A stretch of DNA of 64,000 bases from Hydrogenophilales bacterium (GTDB lineage: Bacteria > Pseudomonadota > Gammaproteobacteria > Burkholderiales > Thiobacillaceae), in NCBI GenBank assembly GCA_016703155.1, contig JADJCP010000012.1, positions 49,381 through 113,380 on the forward strand, given 5' to 3'. This document shows positions 36,159-43,794 of the stretch, in pieces. The notes beneath the pieces were generated by a model. It searched no databases, was not told the DNA's origin, and saw only the letters and a list, made by a program, of their open reading frames with translations. A program made the translations under genes and the position numbers. Numbering within the stretch: position 1 is the stretch's first letter; each line of letters begins with the position of its first letter.

Positions 36159-36455
36159 TCAAACCGCCAGCGGCAAGGCCTCATGCGTGTGACACGCCTT
36201 CGGACAGACGCGCGCGCAGGAGCCACAGCCGATGCAGTCCATGGCATTTTTCAGGGTCATGACGCTCATCTGGTCCTCGTCCTCCATATCGTCGTCCATC
36301 TCGTCCTCGTCGCGTTCGACCAGCTCGAAGACATCGCGCGGACAGACCTTGTAGCAGCGGCCGCAGCCGATGCAGGTCTTCTGGTTCAGGTCGGTGATGA
36401 AGGTCGGGGTGTAGGCGGTGCCGCCCCGGGTAAATGCGCTATACGGGTCCATCAT
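36159..36455 (-). CDS. fdxB: Ferredoxin III, nif-specific 2[4Fe-4S]
   Basis: The 98-residue protein has two ligand sets, TCIGCGRCYKVCPRDVFELV and DCIGCGSCARVCPKACHTHE, separated by a highly acidic linker (ERDEDEMDDDMEDEDQ). This matches the nif-specific ferredoxin III family. It probably supplies electrons for nitrogenase or cofactor synthesis. The start overlaps the stop of the CCE_0567-like gene (ATGA). Confidence 0.93.
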   Translation of the reverse strand: MMDPYSAFTRGGTAYTPTFITDLNQKTCIGCGRCYKVCPRDVFELVERDEDEMDDDMEDEDQMSVMTLKNAMDCIGCGSCARVCPKACHTHEALPLAV

Positions 36456-36664
36456 GTGCCTTTCTGTTGCGCCGCCAGACGGGCGCTGGCCTCGGCCCAG
36501 GCCTCGCAGGCAGCGTAGGTGGATTGGGCGATCCCCGGGATCTCGTGGTACCCCGCGGGCAACCGGTCCTCGACCAGGTCATGCAGTTGCGAGGCCCATT
36601 CGCTGGCGACGCGCTTCAGTTTCTTGACCTCCTTGTCGAGGTCTTTCAGTTCTTCCTCGGTCAT
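36452..36664 (-). CDS. CCE_0567-like small helical protein, nif-associated
   Basis: The 70-residue product begins MTEEELKDLDKEVKKLKRVA and continues with SEWASQLHDLVEDRLPAGYH and EIPGIAQSTYAACEAWAEAS, the pattern of the CCE_0567/Rop-like two-helix family found in nif clusters. The ATG at 36664 is chosen over an upstream in-frame start because GGAG lies at the right distance and the family begins here. It is coupled to fdxB by a four-base overlap. Confidence 0.85.
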   Translation of the reverse strand: MTEEELKDLDKEVKKLKRVASEWASQLHDLVEDRLPAGYHEIPGIAQSTYAACEAWAEASARLAAQQKGT

Positions 36665-36674
36665 ATCCAACTCC

Positions 36675-36746
36675 AGTGACAAAGTGACGCGTTTCAAAGT
36701 GATGGGGACAGGGCGACGGTGTTTGTCACGCGTCACCTGTCACCAG
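36675..36746. repeat. GTGACAAAGTGACG-type inverted repeat after the DUF269 gene
   Basis: GTGACAAAGTGACGCGT on one side and GTCACGCGTCACCTGTCAC on the other can pair. A related arrangement lies at 44510-44590, downstream of fdxN. It begins within ten bases of the stop of the DUF269 gene (minus strand). Confidence 0.65.
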
Positions 36747-36755
36747 AGCACTGCC

Positions 36756-37217
36756 TTACAGCCCCGCCACCTCGGGATACTTGCCGATGATCTCCAGCGC
36801 CACCGAGAGATACTTGTCGGCTTCGTCCTTCATCTTCGACAGGCTCTCGTAACCGTAGCGGTGGATATCGCGCACGGTACGATCCATGACCACCAGCTTG
36901 CCGGTGGTGATGAGAGCGCGGCCAAAGCCTTCGTGGGTGATGTTGACCATGGGCACGGCCATCAGGCCGCATTCCTTCTCGATCAGCGCGGCGATGGCGT
37001 TGTAGAAGGCCTTGACGCGCGACAGGGTCTCCTCGTCGGGGTCGCCGATCACCGGGATTTCGCGACGCTGCTCCTTGGTGACGATGTAGGGCGCCAGGAT
37101 GCGCTCGACCGGCCAGCCGTCGTAGGTGCCGTAGCTGTCGATGGCGCGCATCTGCTTGACCATCTCCTTGATGAAATCGGTCTCGAGGATGGGGTCGAGT
37201 TCGACGGTTGCGCTCAT
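36756..37217 (-). CDS. NifX-associated protein (DUF269)
   Basis: The 153-residue protein begins MSATVELDPILETDFIKEMV and contains QMRAIDSYGTYDGWPVERIL, RREIPVIGDPDEETLSRVKA and ITTGKLVVMDRTVRDIHRYG, which is the DUF269 family always found beside nifX. The exact role in FeMo-co assembly is not established. It is coupled by overlap to the RseC-like gene upstream. Confidence 0.92.
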   Translation of the reverse strand: MSATVELDPILETDFIKEMVKQMRAIDSYGTYDGWPVERILAPYIVTKEQRREIPVIGDPDEETLSRVKAFYNAIAALIEKECGLMAVPMVNITHEGFGRALITTGKLVVMDRTVRDIHRYGYESLSKMKDEADKYLSVALEIIGKYPEVAGL

Positions 37218-37648
37218 GAATGTTCTCCTTGGGTAACGGTGATGGGAATGGTTCGGGTGTGCATGCGCGGGGTGGGCGCGAATATCCGGGCCAGAAGCAG
37301 GCCAAGGCCGACACCGGCCAAGGCCGCCAGGGCGCTGCCGACATCGCCCAGGCCGCGCCAGTCGGCCAGCGCCGCGCCGCCTACGGCGAGGCAGGCGGGA
37401 AGCAGGTAGGCATACAGCCCCACGGTGAGCAGATCGCGCTCGGCGATACCCACCAGCAGTTCATCGCCGGGGCGCGCGGCGGCGCTGGCGATGGCCACAG
37501 GTTTGCGGCGGCCGTCGAAATACTTGCCCAGCCCGGAGATGCCGCAGTTCGACCGCGACGCGCAGGCGGCGCAACCGTTCTGTTCGGTCGCCTCGACGAA
37601 GCTGGTGCCGTGACTGGAGGACAGGACGCGGACGCGGGTCTCGATCAT
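37214..37648 (-). CDS. RseC/MucC-family (SoxR-reducing system) membrane protein
   Basis: The 144-residue protein begins MIETRVRVLSSSHGTSFVEA. It has a cysteine set GCAACASRSNCGI, the PGDELLVGIAERDLL segment and two hydrophobic spans (VGLYAYLLPACLAVGGAAL, LAALAGVGLGLLLARIFA), matching the RseC family. RseC proteins work with Rnf-type complexes in reducing SoxR; Rnf also feeds electrons to nitrogenase in some diazotrophs. No rnf genes are in the window, so that link is inference. Its stop overlaps the DUF269 start. Confidence 0.85.
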   Translation of the reverse strand: MIETRVRVLSSSHGTSFVEATEQNGCAACASRSNCGISGLGKYFDGRRKPVAIASAAARPGDELLVGIAERDLLTVGLYAYLLPACLAVGGAALADWRGLGDVGSALAALAGVGLGLLLARIFAPTPRMHTRTIPITVTQGEHS

Positions 37649-37872
37649 GTCGGACTCCCGGCCAATGGAACGCTGCCTGGCTCCCCCCTTTGAAAAAGCC
37701 CCCGTTCGGGGATAAAGGGGGTTAGGGGGGATTTAGCGGCGGTGGCAATATGAGAAGCAGCAAAATCCCCCTCATTCCCCCTTTTACAAAGGGGGAAGTC
37801 ACGCGCTATGAGCACTTGAATCAACCTCTGGCGCCGCAATTCGCGCAGGTTGCTGGAGATCATTCCGACCAC
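37645..37872 (-). CDS. Short ORF after nifX, largely made of repeat sequence
   Basis: A 75-codon frame begins MVGMISSNLRELRRQRLIQV inside the end of nifX. After about 22 residues it enters the paired palindromic repeats at 37682-37798 (DFPLCKRGNEGDFAA). It ends overlapping the RseC-like start. It may be the remnant of a small nif gene invaded by repeats, or not translated at all. Confidence 0.3.
   Translation of the reverse strand: MVGMISSNLRELRRQRLIQVLIARDFPLCKRGNEGDFAASHIATAAKSPLTPFIPERGLFQRGEPGSVPLAGSPT
37682..37798. repeat. Facing pair of palindromic repeats downstream of nifX
   Basis: One copy (37682-37735) has CCCCCCTTTGAAAAAGCCCC, a second small hairpin and ends GGGGGGATTTAG. The other (37762-37798) reads AAAATCCCCCTCATTCCCCC then TTTTACAAAGGGGGAAG. 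The AAATCC ends face each other, as in the copies near nifN and ureF. Confidence 0.8.
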
Positions 37873-38282
37873 TCCTCATCGGCCATTGCCGCGAAGCGGG
37901 CGTTGTCCTTCGGCTTCCGCGACTTCGCCAGCCAGGCGGGCGGCGTGTCTTTCAGGCTCTGGTTCAGACCGCAGAGCAGCTCGTCGACGGTGGCGCCCTC
38001 TTCCACTTTCATCGGCTGGATGCCGGCGGCGAGGAGCTGCTTGATCGCCGAGGCGCCGACCGCATTGCAGTAGACCGCGGCGCAGCCATCGAGCAGCTCG
38101 ATCTTGCGGGCCAGCTTGCCTTCGTGGCCATCCATGGCGATATCGCTGTCGTGGAACTGCACCGCCTCGACCAGGCGCGCGTCGTCCTCGGCCAGTTCGT
38201 AGATGACGAAGGCCTCGGCGGCACCGAAGTGCTGGTCGACGAATTTGCGGTCGCTGCTGGCAAAGGCGATCTTGACGCTCAT
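37860..38282 (-). CDS. nifX: NifX, FeMo-co precursor-binding protein
   Basis: NifX binds NifB-co and the VK-cluster during FeMo-co transfer to NifEN. The 140-residue product begins MSVKIAFASSDRKFVDQHFG and has AEAFVIYELAEDDARLVEAV and VYCNAVGASAIKQLLAAGIQ, the dinitrogenase cofactor-binding domain. GGAGC lies five bases before the ATG at 38282, 13 bases after the nifN stop. The frame is open upstream to an ATG at 38327, which would overlap nifN; Azotobacter NifX has a short N-terminal extension, so that start is not excluded. Confidence 0.93.
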   Translation of the reverse strand: MSVKIAFASSDRKFVDQHFGAAEAFVIYELAEDDARLVEAVQFHDSDIAMDGHEGKLARKIELLDGCAAVYCNAVGASAIKQLLAAGIQPMKVEEGATVDELLCGLNQSLKDTPPAWLAKSRKPKDNARFAAMADEEWSE

Positions 38283-38295
38283 GGCAAGCTCCGGG

Positions 38296-39808
38296 TCAGT
38301 GGAATGGACGAGTTTCAGATGGCGCATGCGTGTGCCCTTGTGGCGACATCTCTCCCCCCTTTACAAAAGGGGGGCCGGGGGGGATTTCCGAGCCGATCGC
38401 TTGATCCACCGCCGTCAAATCCCCCTCATTCCCCCTTTGCAAAGGGGGAAGAAAATCATGACCCGCGACGTCGTCACTTCTAGCGCGACCTGGCCGATAC
38501 CCGTGGGCCATTTGTGGGACTAGGGGGGTGTCTTCTTCACGTTGCGCATAGATCGACCGATACGGCTCAACCTCATGGTGACCGTGTTCGACCAGCAGGT
38601 TGGCCAGGTCGAAAAGGGTCTGGCGCGTGCCGCGATAGCCCACCCAAAGTTTCTGATAGCCGCCGATCAGATCGTATTGCGGGAAGCCGGCGCGCAGCAG
38701 GGGCACGCCCAGGCGCCGTGCCGTCTCGACGGCATGCGAGTTGCCGATCAGCAGATCGACGCCGTGGTCGCGCGCCGTGCGCTCCAGGTCATCGAGATCG
38801 CCCAGCTTCACTTCGGCGGTCGGCACGGCTTCGAGGATCGGTGCCCTGGCCGGAGCCACGGCGGCGCTGACCGAGCAGCCCATGCCGGTAACCAATTGCG
38901 CCATGCCGTAAAGCAGGTCCGGATCGGCGGCGATGGCGACGCGTGCGAAACCAAGCATGAAATGAGTATCGACCATGGCGTCCTGCAGTTGCGCGCGCTG
39001 CCGCTCGATCTTCGCCGGCACCGGCTGGCCGCTGATCTGCGCCAGGGCGGCGACGAAGGCATCGACCGCATCCAGGCCCATCAGGCTGGGGAATCGGCTG
39101 TCGGGCACACCGGTGCGTTCCTTGAGCAGGTCGGCGGCGGGATCGAGCGAAGCGCCGATCACCAGGGTCGCCGCCGCTTCGCCCAGCGTGGCGATCTCGC
39201 CCACCGGCGTACCGCCGACGGTGACCGGGCTGGACTCCTGATCGGTGAGATGGCCATCGAGCGAATCCAGTCAGCATCGAGCCGGCGAGGATGTTGACCT
39301 GCTGCTTGCGCTTACCGACGCACTGACTGCCTGGAACCAGCACATCGATGACCGCCTTCACGGCCAGGGCATAACCGGATTCCAGGCAACCGCTGAAGTC
39401 GGGCGTATTCACCGCCGCCACCGGCACATCGGCCAGTTCCGGGTAGGTCACGCGAAACTGTTTCACCAGACCGTGGATGTCAGTGCCCTGGGTCTCCGAC
39501 AGGCCGGTCGTCGGCAAGCCGATCAGCGCCGGTTTGCTTTTCTCGATGAGCGTCTTGAGGCCTTCGATGACGTTGTCGTCGGCATTCATCACCGTCGACA
39601 CCTGATCCATCGCCGTGGTCTGCAACGGGATCGGCTCGCGGAAATGGCGCACGAAGAACACCTTGCCGAACGCCGTGCAGCCCTGCGAGCCATGCAACAT
39701 CGGCACCGCCCGGTTGATGCCGAGGAAAGCCAGGGCGGCGCCCACCGGCTGGCTGACCTTGAGCGGATTAACGGAGAGCGCTTTGTTGCGTTTGACTATG
39801 TCGGCCAT
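38296..39808 (-). pseudogene. nifN: nifN with internal deletion and frameshift
   Basis: NifN pairs with NifE as the scaffold on which FeMo-co is completed. The first part begins MADIVKRNKALSVNPLKVSQ and contains HGSQGCTAFGKVFFVRHFRE and NTPDFSGCLESGYALAVKAV, all normal. It reaches VNILAGSMLT and then loses frame near 39266-39271. The second frame resumes at DSLDGHLTDQ and continues through RTGVPDSRFPSLMGLDAVDA and LLRAGFPQYDLIGGYQKLWV. Compared with Azotobacter NifN, about 25 residues (PGD...PDLS) are missing at the junction, roughly 74 nt, not one homopolymer base. The C-terminus after VPQMAHGYRPG is encoded by repeats at 38352-38452. It is either a true lesion or an assembly collapse. Confidence 0.88.
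38352..38452. repeat. Facing pair of palindromic repeats inside the 3' end of nifN
   Basis: Copies at 38352-38386 (CCCCCCTTTACAAAAGGGGG, then GATTTCC) and 38416-38452 (AAATCCCCCTCATTCCCCCT, then TTGCAAAGGGGGAAG) face each other. The nifN frame reads through both and stops at 38296, so the last 45 or so residues of that frame are repeat-derived. Confidence 0.8.
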
Positions 39809-39809
39809 G

Positions 39810-41222
39810 TCATCTCCCGCTCAGATCGATCACCGGCTCGACGCTTTGCGCCCATGGAGCCGGCGTGCGCACCGCCTGCCATACCGGGCTTTGCAGCGTC
39901 AGCGCCAGTTGCCGCGCCAGTTCCAGCATGCCGGTGTAGCCTTCGTAGCCGAATTCGCGTTCCTGGTTGATGTCGAGGAACGGGATGCGCGCCTTGAGCG
40001 CGGTGTACATGTTGCGGCCGCCGGCGATGAGGATGTCGGCCCGATACTCCCTGACCACCCCGAGCAACGCTTTCGGACTGCCGTCGGTGATCATCTTGGT
40101 CTTGTCGCCCATGATCTCGCGGATGCGTGCCTTGTCTTCCTCGGTGGACTTGTTGGTGCCGGTGGCGACCACCTCCAGACCCAGATCCTGCAAGGCCGAG
40201 ACGATGGACCAGGATTTGACGCCGCCGGTGTAGAGCAGCACGCGCTTGCCGCGCAACCTTTGCCGCCAGGGTTCCAGGGCGGCATGGATCTTCGCTTCTT
40301 CGCGGACGATCAGGGCTTCGGTACGCGCAGTCAGATCGGCATCGCCGATGACGCGGGCGAAATCGCGGAAGGCCTGCGAAGTGTCGGTGACGCCGTAGAA
40401 GCTGCCCTCGAAGTACGGCACCTTGAACTGCGTTTCCAGTTTGCGCGCCACGTTCAATAAAGCCTTGGCGCACACCACCATGCTGACTTCGGCACGGTGC
40501 ATGGTCTGCACGTCCCTGAAGCGGGCGTCGCCGGACAGCGAGCCGAGGATGCGCAGGCCGAGTTCGTCGAACAGCGGCAGGACATGCCAGAACTCGCCGG
40601 CGATGTTGTATTCGCCGATCAGGTTGACGTCATGCACGGTGATACCGGCGCGCTGCAATTCGAGCGGCACCGGGTCGGGCTCGCGCGTGCCGATGACGTA
40701 CTTGAACATGGCCTCGCCGGCGATGCGGTTGCCGAGGTTCTTGGTGCCGTAGAAGCCGGCGCAATCGACCGGCACCACCGGCGTGCCGAAGTGCTCGGCG
40801 GCGGACTTGCAGACCGACTCGACATCGTCGCCGGTGAGCGCCGGGACGCAGGTGTTGTAGACGAACACCGCCGCCGGGGAATAGCTCTCGACGGCCTGCT
40901 TGATGGCGTGGAACAGGCGCTTCTCGCCCCGGCCCATGATGACGTCCTGCTCGGTAAGGTCGGTGGTCATGCCGATCTTGTACAGGGTCGGGCCACTGGA
41001 GCGCGTGCCCCGATTGTCCCAGGACGAGCCAGCGCAGGCGATGGGGCCATGGACGATGTGCGCCACGTCGGCAATCGGCAGCAAGGCGATCTGCGCGCCG
41101 TCGAAGGCGCAGCCGCCCGCCGTCGCGCCGGGTTTGGGCCGGGCGCAGCCCGACTTCGACTTGGCGTTGTGGGCGCAGGCGGGCTCGTTGAGCAGTTCGG
41201 CGATCTGTTTGCTGGTTTGCAT
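39810..41222 (-). CDS. nifE: Nitrogenase MoFe cofactor biosynthesis protein NifE
   Basis: NifE is the alpha-like subunit of the NifEN scaffold. The 470-residue product begins MQTSKQIAELLNEPACAHNA, with KPGATAGGCAFDGAQIALLP, HGPIACAGSSWDNRGTRSSG and PVVPVDCAGFYGTKNLGNRI containing the conserved cluster cysteines. The C-terminal half includes RVLLYTGGVKSWSIVSALQD and PFLDINQEREFGYEGYTGML. It starts 33 bases after a sigma-54 promoter and is separated by one base from nifN. Full length, no lesion. Confidence 0.96.
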   Translation of the reverse strand: MQTSKQIAELLNEPACAHNAKSKSGCARPKPGATAGGCAFDGAQIALLPIADVAHIVHGPIACAGSSWDNRGTRSSGPTLYKIGMTTDLTEQDVIMGRGEKRLFHAIKQAVESYSPAAVFVYNTCVPALTGDDVESVCKSAAEHFGTPVVPVDCAGFYGTKNLGNRIAGEAMFKYVIGTREPDPVPLELQRAGITVHDVNLIGEYNIAGEFWHVLPLFDELGLRILGSLSGDARFRDVQTMHRAEVSMVVCAKALLNVARKLETQFKVPYFEGSFYGVTDTSQAFRDFARVIGDADLTARTEALIVREEAKIHAALEPWRQRLRGKRVLLYTGGVKSWSIVSALQDLGLEVVATGTNKSTEEDKARIREIMGDKTKMITDGSPKALLGVVREYRADILIAGGRNMYTALKARIPFLDINQEREFGYEGYTGMLELARQLALTLQSPVWQAVRTPAPWAQSVEPVIDLSGR

Positions 41223-41254
41223 GATGGCAATGGCGTAAGCGTTGTAGTGCTAAG

Positions 41255-41270
41255 TGCAAACCGTATGCCA
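41255..41270 (-). promoter_or_regulatory. Sigma-54 promoter of the nifE operon
   Basis: The minus strand reads TGGCATACGGTTTGCA, with correct -24/-12 spacing, 33 bases before the nifE ATG. A NifA-type site lies 43 bases upstream. Confidence 0.85.
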
Positions 41271-41312
41271 GCGCTAAGTGACTGATTTACCGTTGATCTG
41301 CCTTGGCGGGAT

Positions 41313-41328
41313 TGTCACGAACGCGACA
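41313..41328. promoter_or_regulatory. NifA-type activator site upstream of nifE
   Basis: TGTCACGAACGCGACA fits TGT-N10-ACA. It is only 43 bases from the -24 box, closer than at nifH, lrv and iscA (94-98). Confidence 0.75.
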
Positions 41329-41400
41329 AGCGGGAGGGGGTGCGACAACTGACGATGTACTCAATATGATTTCCAGGGTGGTTGGTCATGCGAAGGCCGT

Positions 41401-41437
41401 CAAATCCCCCTCAATCCCCCTTTGTGAAAGGGGGAAG
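41401..41437. repeat. Palindromic repeat between orf320 and the nifE promoter
   Basis: CAAATCCCCCTCAATCCCCC then TTTGTGAAAGGGGGAAG, one more copy of the dispersed family. The rest of the 298-base gap holds the nifE promoter and activator site. Confidence 0.75.
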
Positions 41438-41520
41438 GTGCCTCGGTCAGCGCAGCAAGTATTTTCAACGACAAACGCATAGAGCGCCTTGAGAAAGCGA
41501 GGTGACCAGGTCGAGCGCCA

Positions 41521-42483
41521 TCACAGGGAATACGGGTCTTCCAGCCACCCCTTGAGCAGGGTCAGGTCGGCCTCGGCCAGATAGCCGAAGCCGGCGTCGA
41601 TATCCGCCATCACCGCGTAGGCGATGTCGCGCGGCACCAAGGCGCCGGCGATCATGTGGAAGTACCAGGCACCCGGATAGCCGGCGGCGCGGTCGAAGGC
41701 CTGCAACTGCGCGGCGGCATCCAGGCCGTGCAATCCGCCATCCCAGTGGAAGGGCTTGAGTTTGCGTGCGTGCAGCGACACCGGCGTCGCGCTCAGGAAG
41801 GTGTTGTTGTAGCGGTCATGCTGTTCGCGCACCGCGACGATCCAGTGTTCCGAGAAATGGCCTTTATCGCCGGCGCGGCTCCGGCCCCACTCACTCATGA
41901 AGCGGCTGATGGCGGCCGTCTTGCCCACCGGAGCCGCCAGACGCGCGGCCACCCGGCGCATGTCGGTCATGCGCCGATAGCGGTAGCGGGGTGCCGCAAC
42001 GGGCTGGGGCGGGACGGGAACCACGGAAATCGGCTCGCTCAGTTCCATCGCGTCGGCGGGCGGGGCGGACTCGTCCCAGAGTTTGCGATCCAGGACTTCC
42101 TGAAGCTCCTCGACTTCGAGTTGCAGGAAATCCGCCGGCTCCGGGCCGTAGCGGGCGACAAAATAATGGCTTTTGCCGGCATGCCGGGTGACCAGGAGCT
42201 CGCTGCCGTGCCGTTCGAGGAATTCCGCGATATCGTCATCGCAGTCGTCCATCTCCTCGGCTACCCAATTCGTCAGATGCTCGGCGACACGCGTCCCATC
42301 GGCGGCGATCACGCCACCTTCCCGGTACCAGCCGCCACGGGTCAGGGCGAAGCGCCAGGGACAGTCCGGGATCAGCCGCGCGGCGGCCGCGAGCAGCGTG
42401 GCATGGTGCGGCCGCGGCGTGCTGGCATCGATCTCGGCGATCAGGCGTTGCAGGGTGGATTCGTCTGGAACACAGCTATTCAT
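41521..42483 (-). CDS. Hypothetical nif-cluster protein (320 aa)
   Basis: The product begins MNSCVPDESTLQRLIAEIDA and includes CPWRFALTRGGWYREGGVIA, NWVAEEMDDCDDDIAEFLER, AISRFMSEWGRSRAGDKGHF and HMIAGALVPRDIAYAVMADI. It is a soluble, acidic protein in which I recognise no domain. Its start overlaps the lrv stop by four bases, so the two are coupled, under the lrv sigma-54 promoter. A function in nitrogen fixation is implied by regulation only. Confidence 0.75.
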   Translation of the reverse strand: MNSCVPDESTLQRLIAEIDASTPRPHHATLLAAAARLIPDCPWRFALTRGGWYREGGVIAADGTRVAEHLTNWVAEEMDDCDDDIAEFLERHGSELLVTRHAGKSHYFVARYGPEPADFLQLEVEELQEVLDRKLWDESAPPADAMELSEPISVVPVPPQPVAAPRYRYRRMTDMRRVAARLAAPVGKTAAISRFMSEWGRSRAGDKGHFSEHWIVAVREQHDRYNNTFLSATPVSLHARKLKPFHWDGGLHGLDAAAQLQAFDRAAGYPGAWYFHMIAGALVPRDIAYAVMADIDAGFGYLAEADLTLLKGWLEDPYSL

Positions 42484-43271
42484 GATTCGTCCTCAAGTAA
42501 AAATCCTTCCAGGCGCGCCCGCACACGGCTGCGCACATCCGCTTCGGGATCGTCGACCAGTTCGGCGATGGCCTCGACCGGGGCACGGCGCGCCACTTCG
42601 AGACGCACCAGCCAGTCGGGGTCGTGGAGCAGGCTGGCGGCATCACCCGGCAGCAATCGACTGGCGACGATGCGCCGGACCTCGGGCGCCTCATCGCCAA
42701 CCATGCGCGCCAGTGCGAACGGCGGCAGACGGCGCGCCACCACCTTGCGCACCTCGCGCTCCGGATCGTGGGCCATGCGCGCCAGTTGTCCGTGCGGCAG
42801 GCGCTCGGCGACACGCTGGCGCACCAGATAATCGGCGTCGTGCAGCATCGGCCCGAGCAGTTCGATCGGCAGTCGGCCGGCGACGGTGATCCGCACCTCT
42901 CGATCCGGATCGAGGCGCAGCGGCGCCAGACTGGCAGGCGGCAGGCGCAGAGCCACGGCCCGGCGAACGACTTCATCGCTATCCCGCACCATGTCCAGGA
43001 TGGCCTCGATGGGCGCATAGCGCGAGGCGATGGCACGGCGCTCCCAGAAAGCGTCGGTCAGGCAGGACTCGGCATATTCCGGGTTACGGCGCAAAAAGCG
43101 GTCGATTTGCCGGCCGCTGTGGGCGACCAGACAGACATCGCCGGGCTCGCAGCGGCCCGAAGCAAGCAGGCTGTGCCGATGCACGCATGCCGAGCAATCG
43201 GCATACGTAGTCTCGACCGCGTGCAGCAACGGACGTCGGCCTGGCTCAGGTTTTTCGCTGCCGCCATTCAT
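42480..43271 (-). CDS. LRV (leucine-rich repeat variant) Fe-S protein
   Basis: The 263-residue protein has an N-terminal cysteine set, YADCSACVHRHSLLASGRCE then PGDVCLVAHSG. Seven or so repeats of about 24 residues follow, each with a pattern such as DPDREVRITVAGRLPIELLG or DPEREVRKVVARRLPPFALA. This is the architecture of the Azotobacter vinelandii LRV protein, whose N-terminal domain holds a [4Fe-4S] cluster and whose gene also lies in the nif region. The molecular role is not established. It has its own sigma-54 promoter and NifA-type site. Confidence 0.9.
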   Translation of the reverse strand: MNGGSEKPEPGRRPLLHAVETTYADCSACVHRHSLLASGRCEPGDVCLVAHSGRQIDRFLRRNPEYAESCLTDAFWERRAIASRYAPIEAILDMVRDSDEVVRRAVALRLPPASLAPLRLDPDREVRITVAGRLPIELLGPMLHDADYLVRQRVAERLPHGQLARMAHDPEREVRKVVARRLPPFALARMVGDEAPEVRRIVASRLLPGDAASLLHDPDWLVRLEVARRAPVEAIAELVDDPEADVRSRVRARLEGFLLEDES

Positions 43272-43352
43272 GTGCGGTCCCCATGCGCCCGATATCGACG
43301 CGCTTGCAAGTGCCCGGGCAACTGGGCGCCCGGGTAACGCCCAAGCGGATAC

Positions 43353-43368
43353 CGCAACCCTCGTGCCA
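43353..43368 (-). promoter_or_regulatory. Sigma-54 promoter of lrv-orf320
   Basis: The minus strand reads TGGCACGAGGGTTGCG, an excellent -24/-12 match, 82 bases before the lrv ATG. The NifA-type site at 43462-43477 is 94 bases upstream. Confidence 0.88.
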
Positions 43369-43461
43369 GCTCAAGAACGAACGTATCCATATGATTATTA
43401 TCAGGATTGTCACATCCGCCAAGCGGATGCCGTGAACATGGCGACAGGCATTTCCGCAACT

Positions 43462-43477
43462 TGTCGGAAACCCGACA
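43462..43477. promoter_or_regulatory. NifA-type activator site upstream of lrv
   Basis: TGTCGGAAACCCGACA is a TGT-N10-ACA site with six-base palindromic ends (TGTCGG/CCGACA). Confidence 0.85.
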
Positions 43478-43521
43478 AGCACGCGCCATGCGCCCCGCCA
43501 AATCCGCGCCTGTCTCCCTGA

Positions 43522-43794
43522 CTACTCCGCTTCGGTCCAGGCGATGACCACACCGATCGCCACATCCGGATCGGTGGTCAGGCTCAGGCAATGCTCGCTG
43601 CCGTTGATCAGATACAGGTTGAAGCCGGGCCGTTCGAGGGCAGGCGGCAGGCGCGCCGGGACATCGTTGTCGCCGCAGAGCGTGAAATGCGTGTCCGGCC
43701 AGGCCTGGCGCAATGCCTCCAGGCCGGCATCGTCGAGGGCGGGCAACGCCGCCGTGGCGGCGGCGATGTGCTCCAGGGTCTCGGCGGCGATCAT
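43522..43794 (-). CDS. Small hypothetical nif-operon protein (90 aa)
   Basis: The product begins MIAAETLEHIAAATAALPAL and has GLEALRQAWPDTHFTLCGDN, LERPGFNLYLINGSEHCLSL and DVAIGVVIAWTEAE. It overlaps the nafY stop by four bases and is the last gene of the nifH operon. I do not recognise a characterised family; similar small ORFs accompany nifY-type genes in other diazotrophs. Confidence 0.72.
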   Translation of the reverse strand: MIAAETLEHIAAATAALPALDDAGLEALRQAWPDTHFTLCGDNDVPARLPPALERPGFNLYLINGSEHCLSLTTDPDVAIGVVIAWTEAE

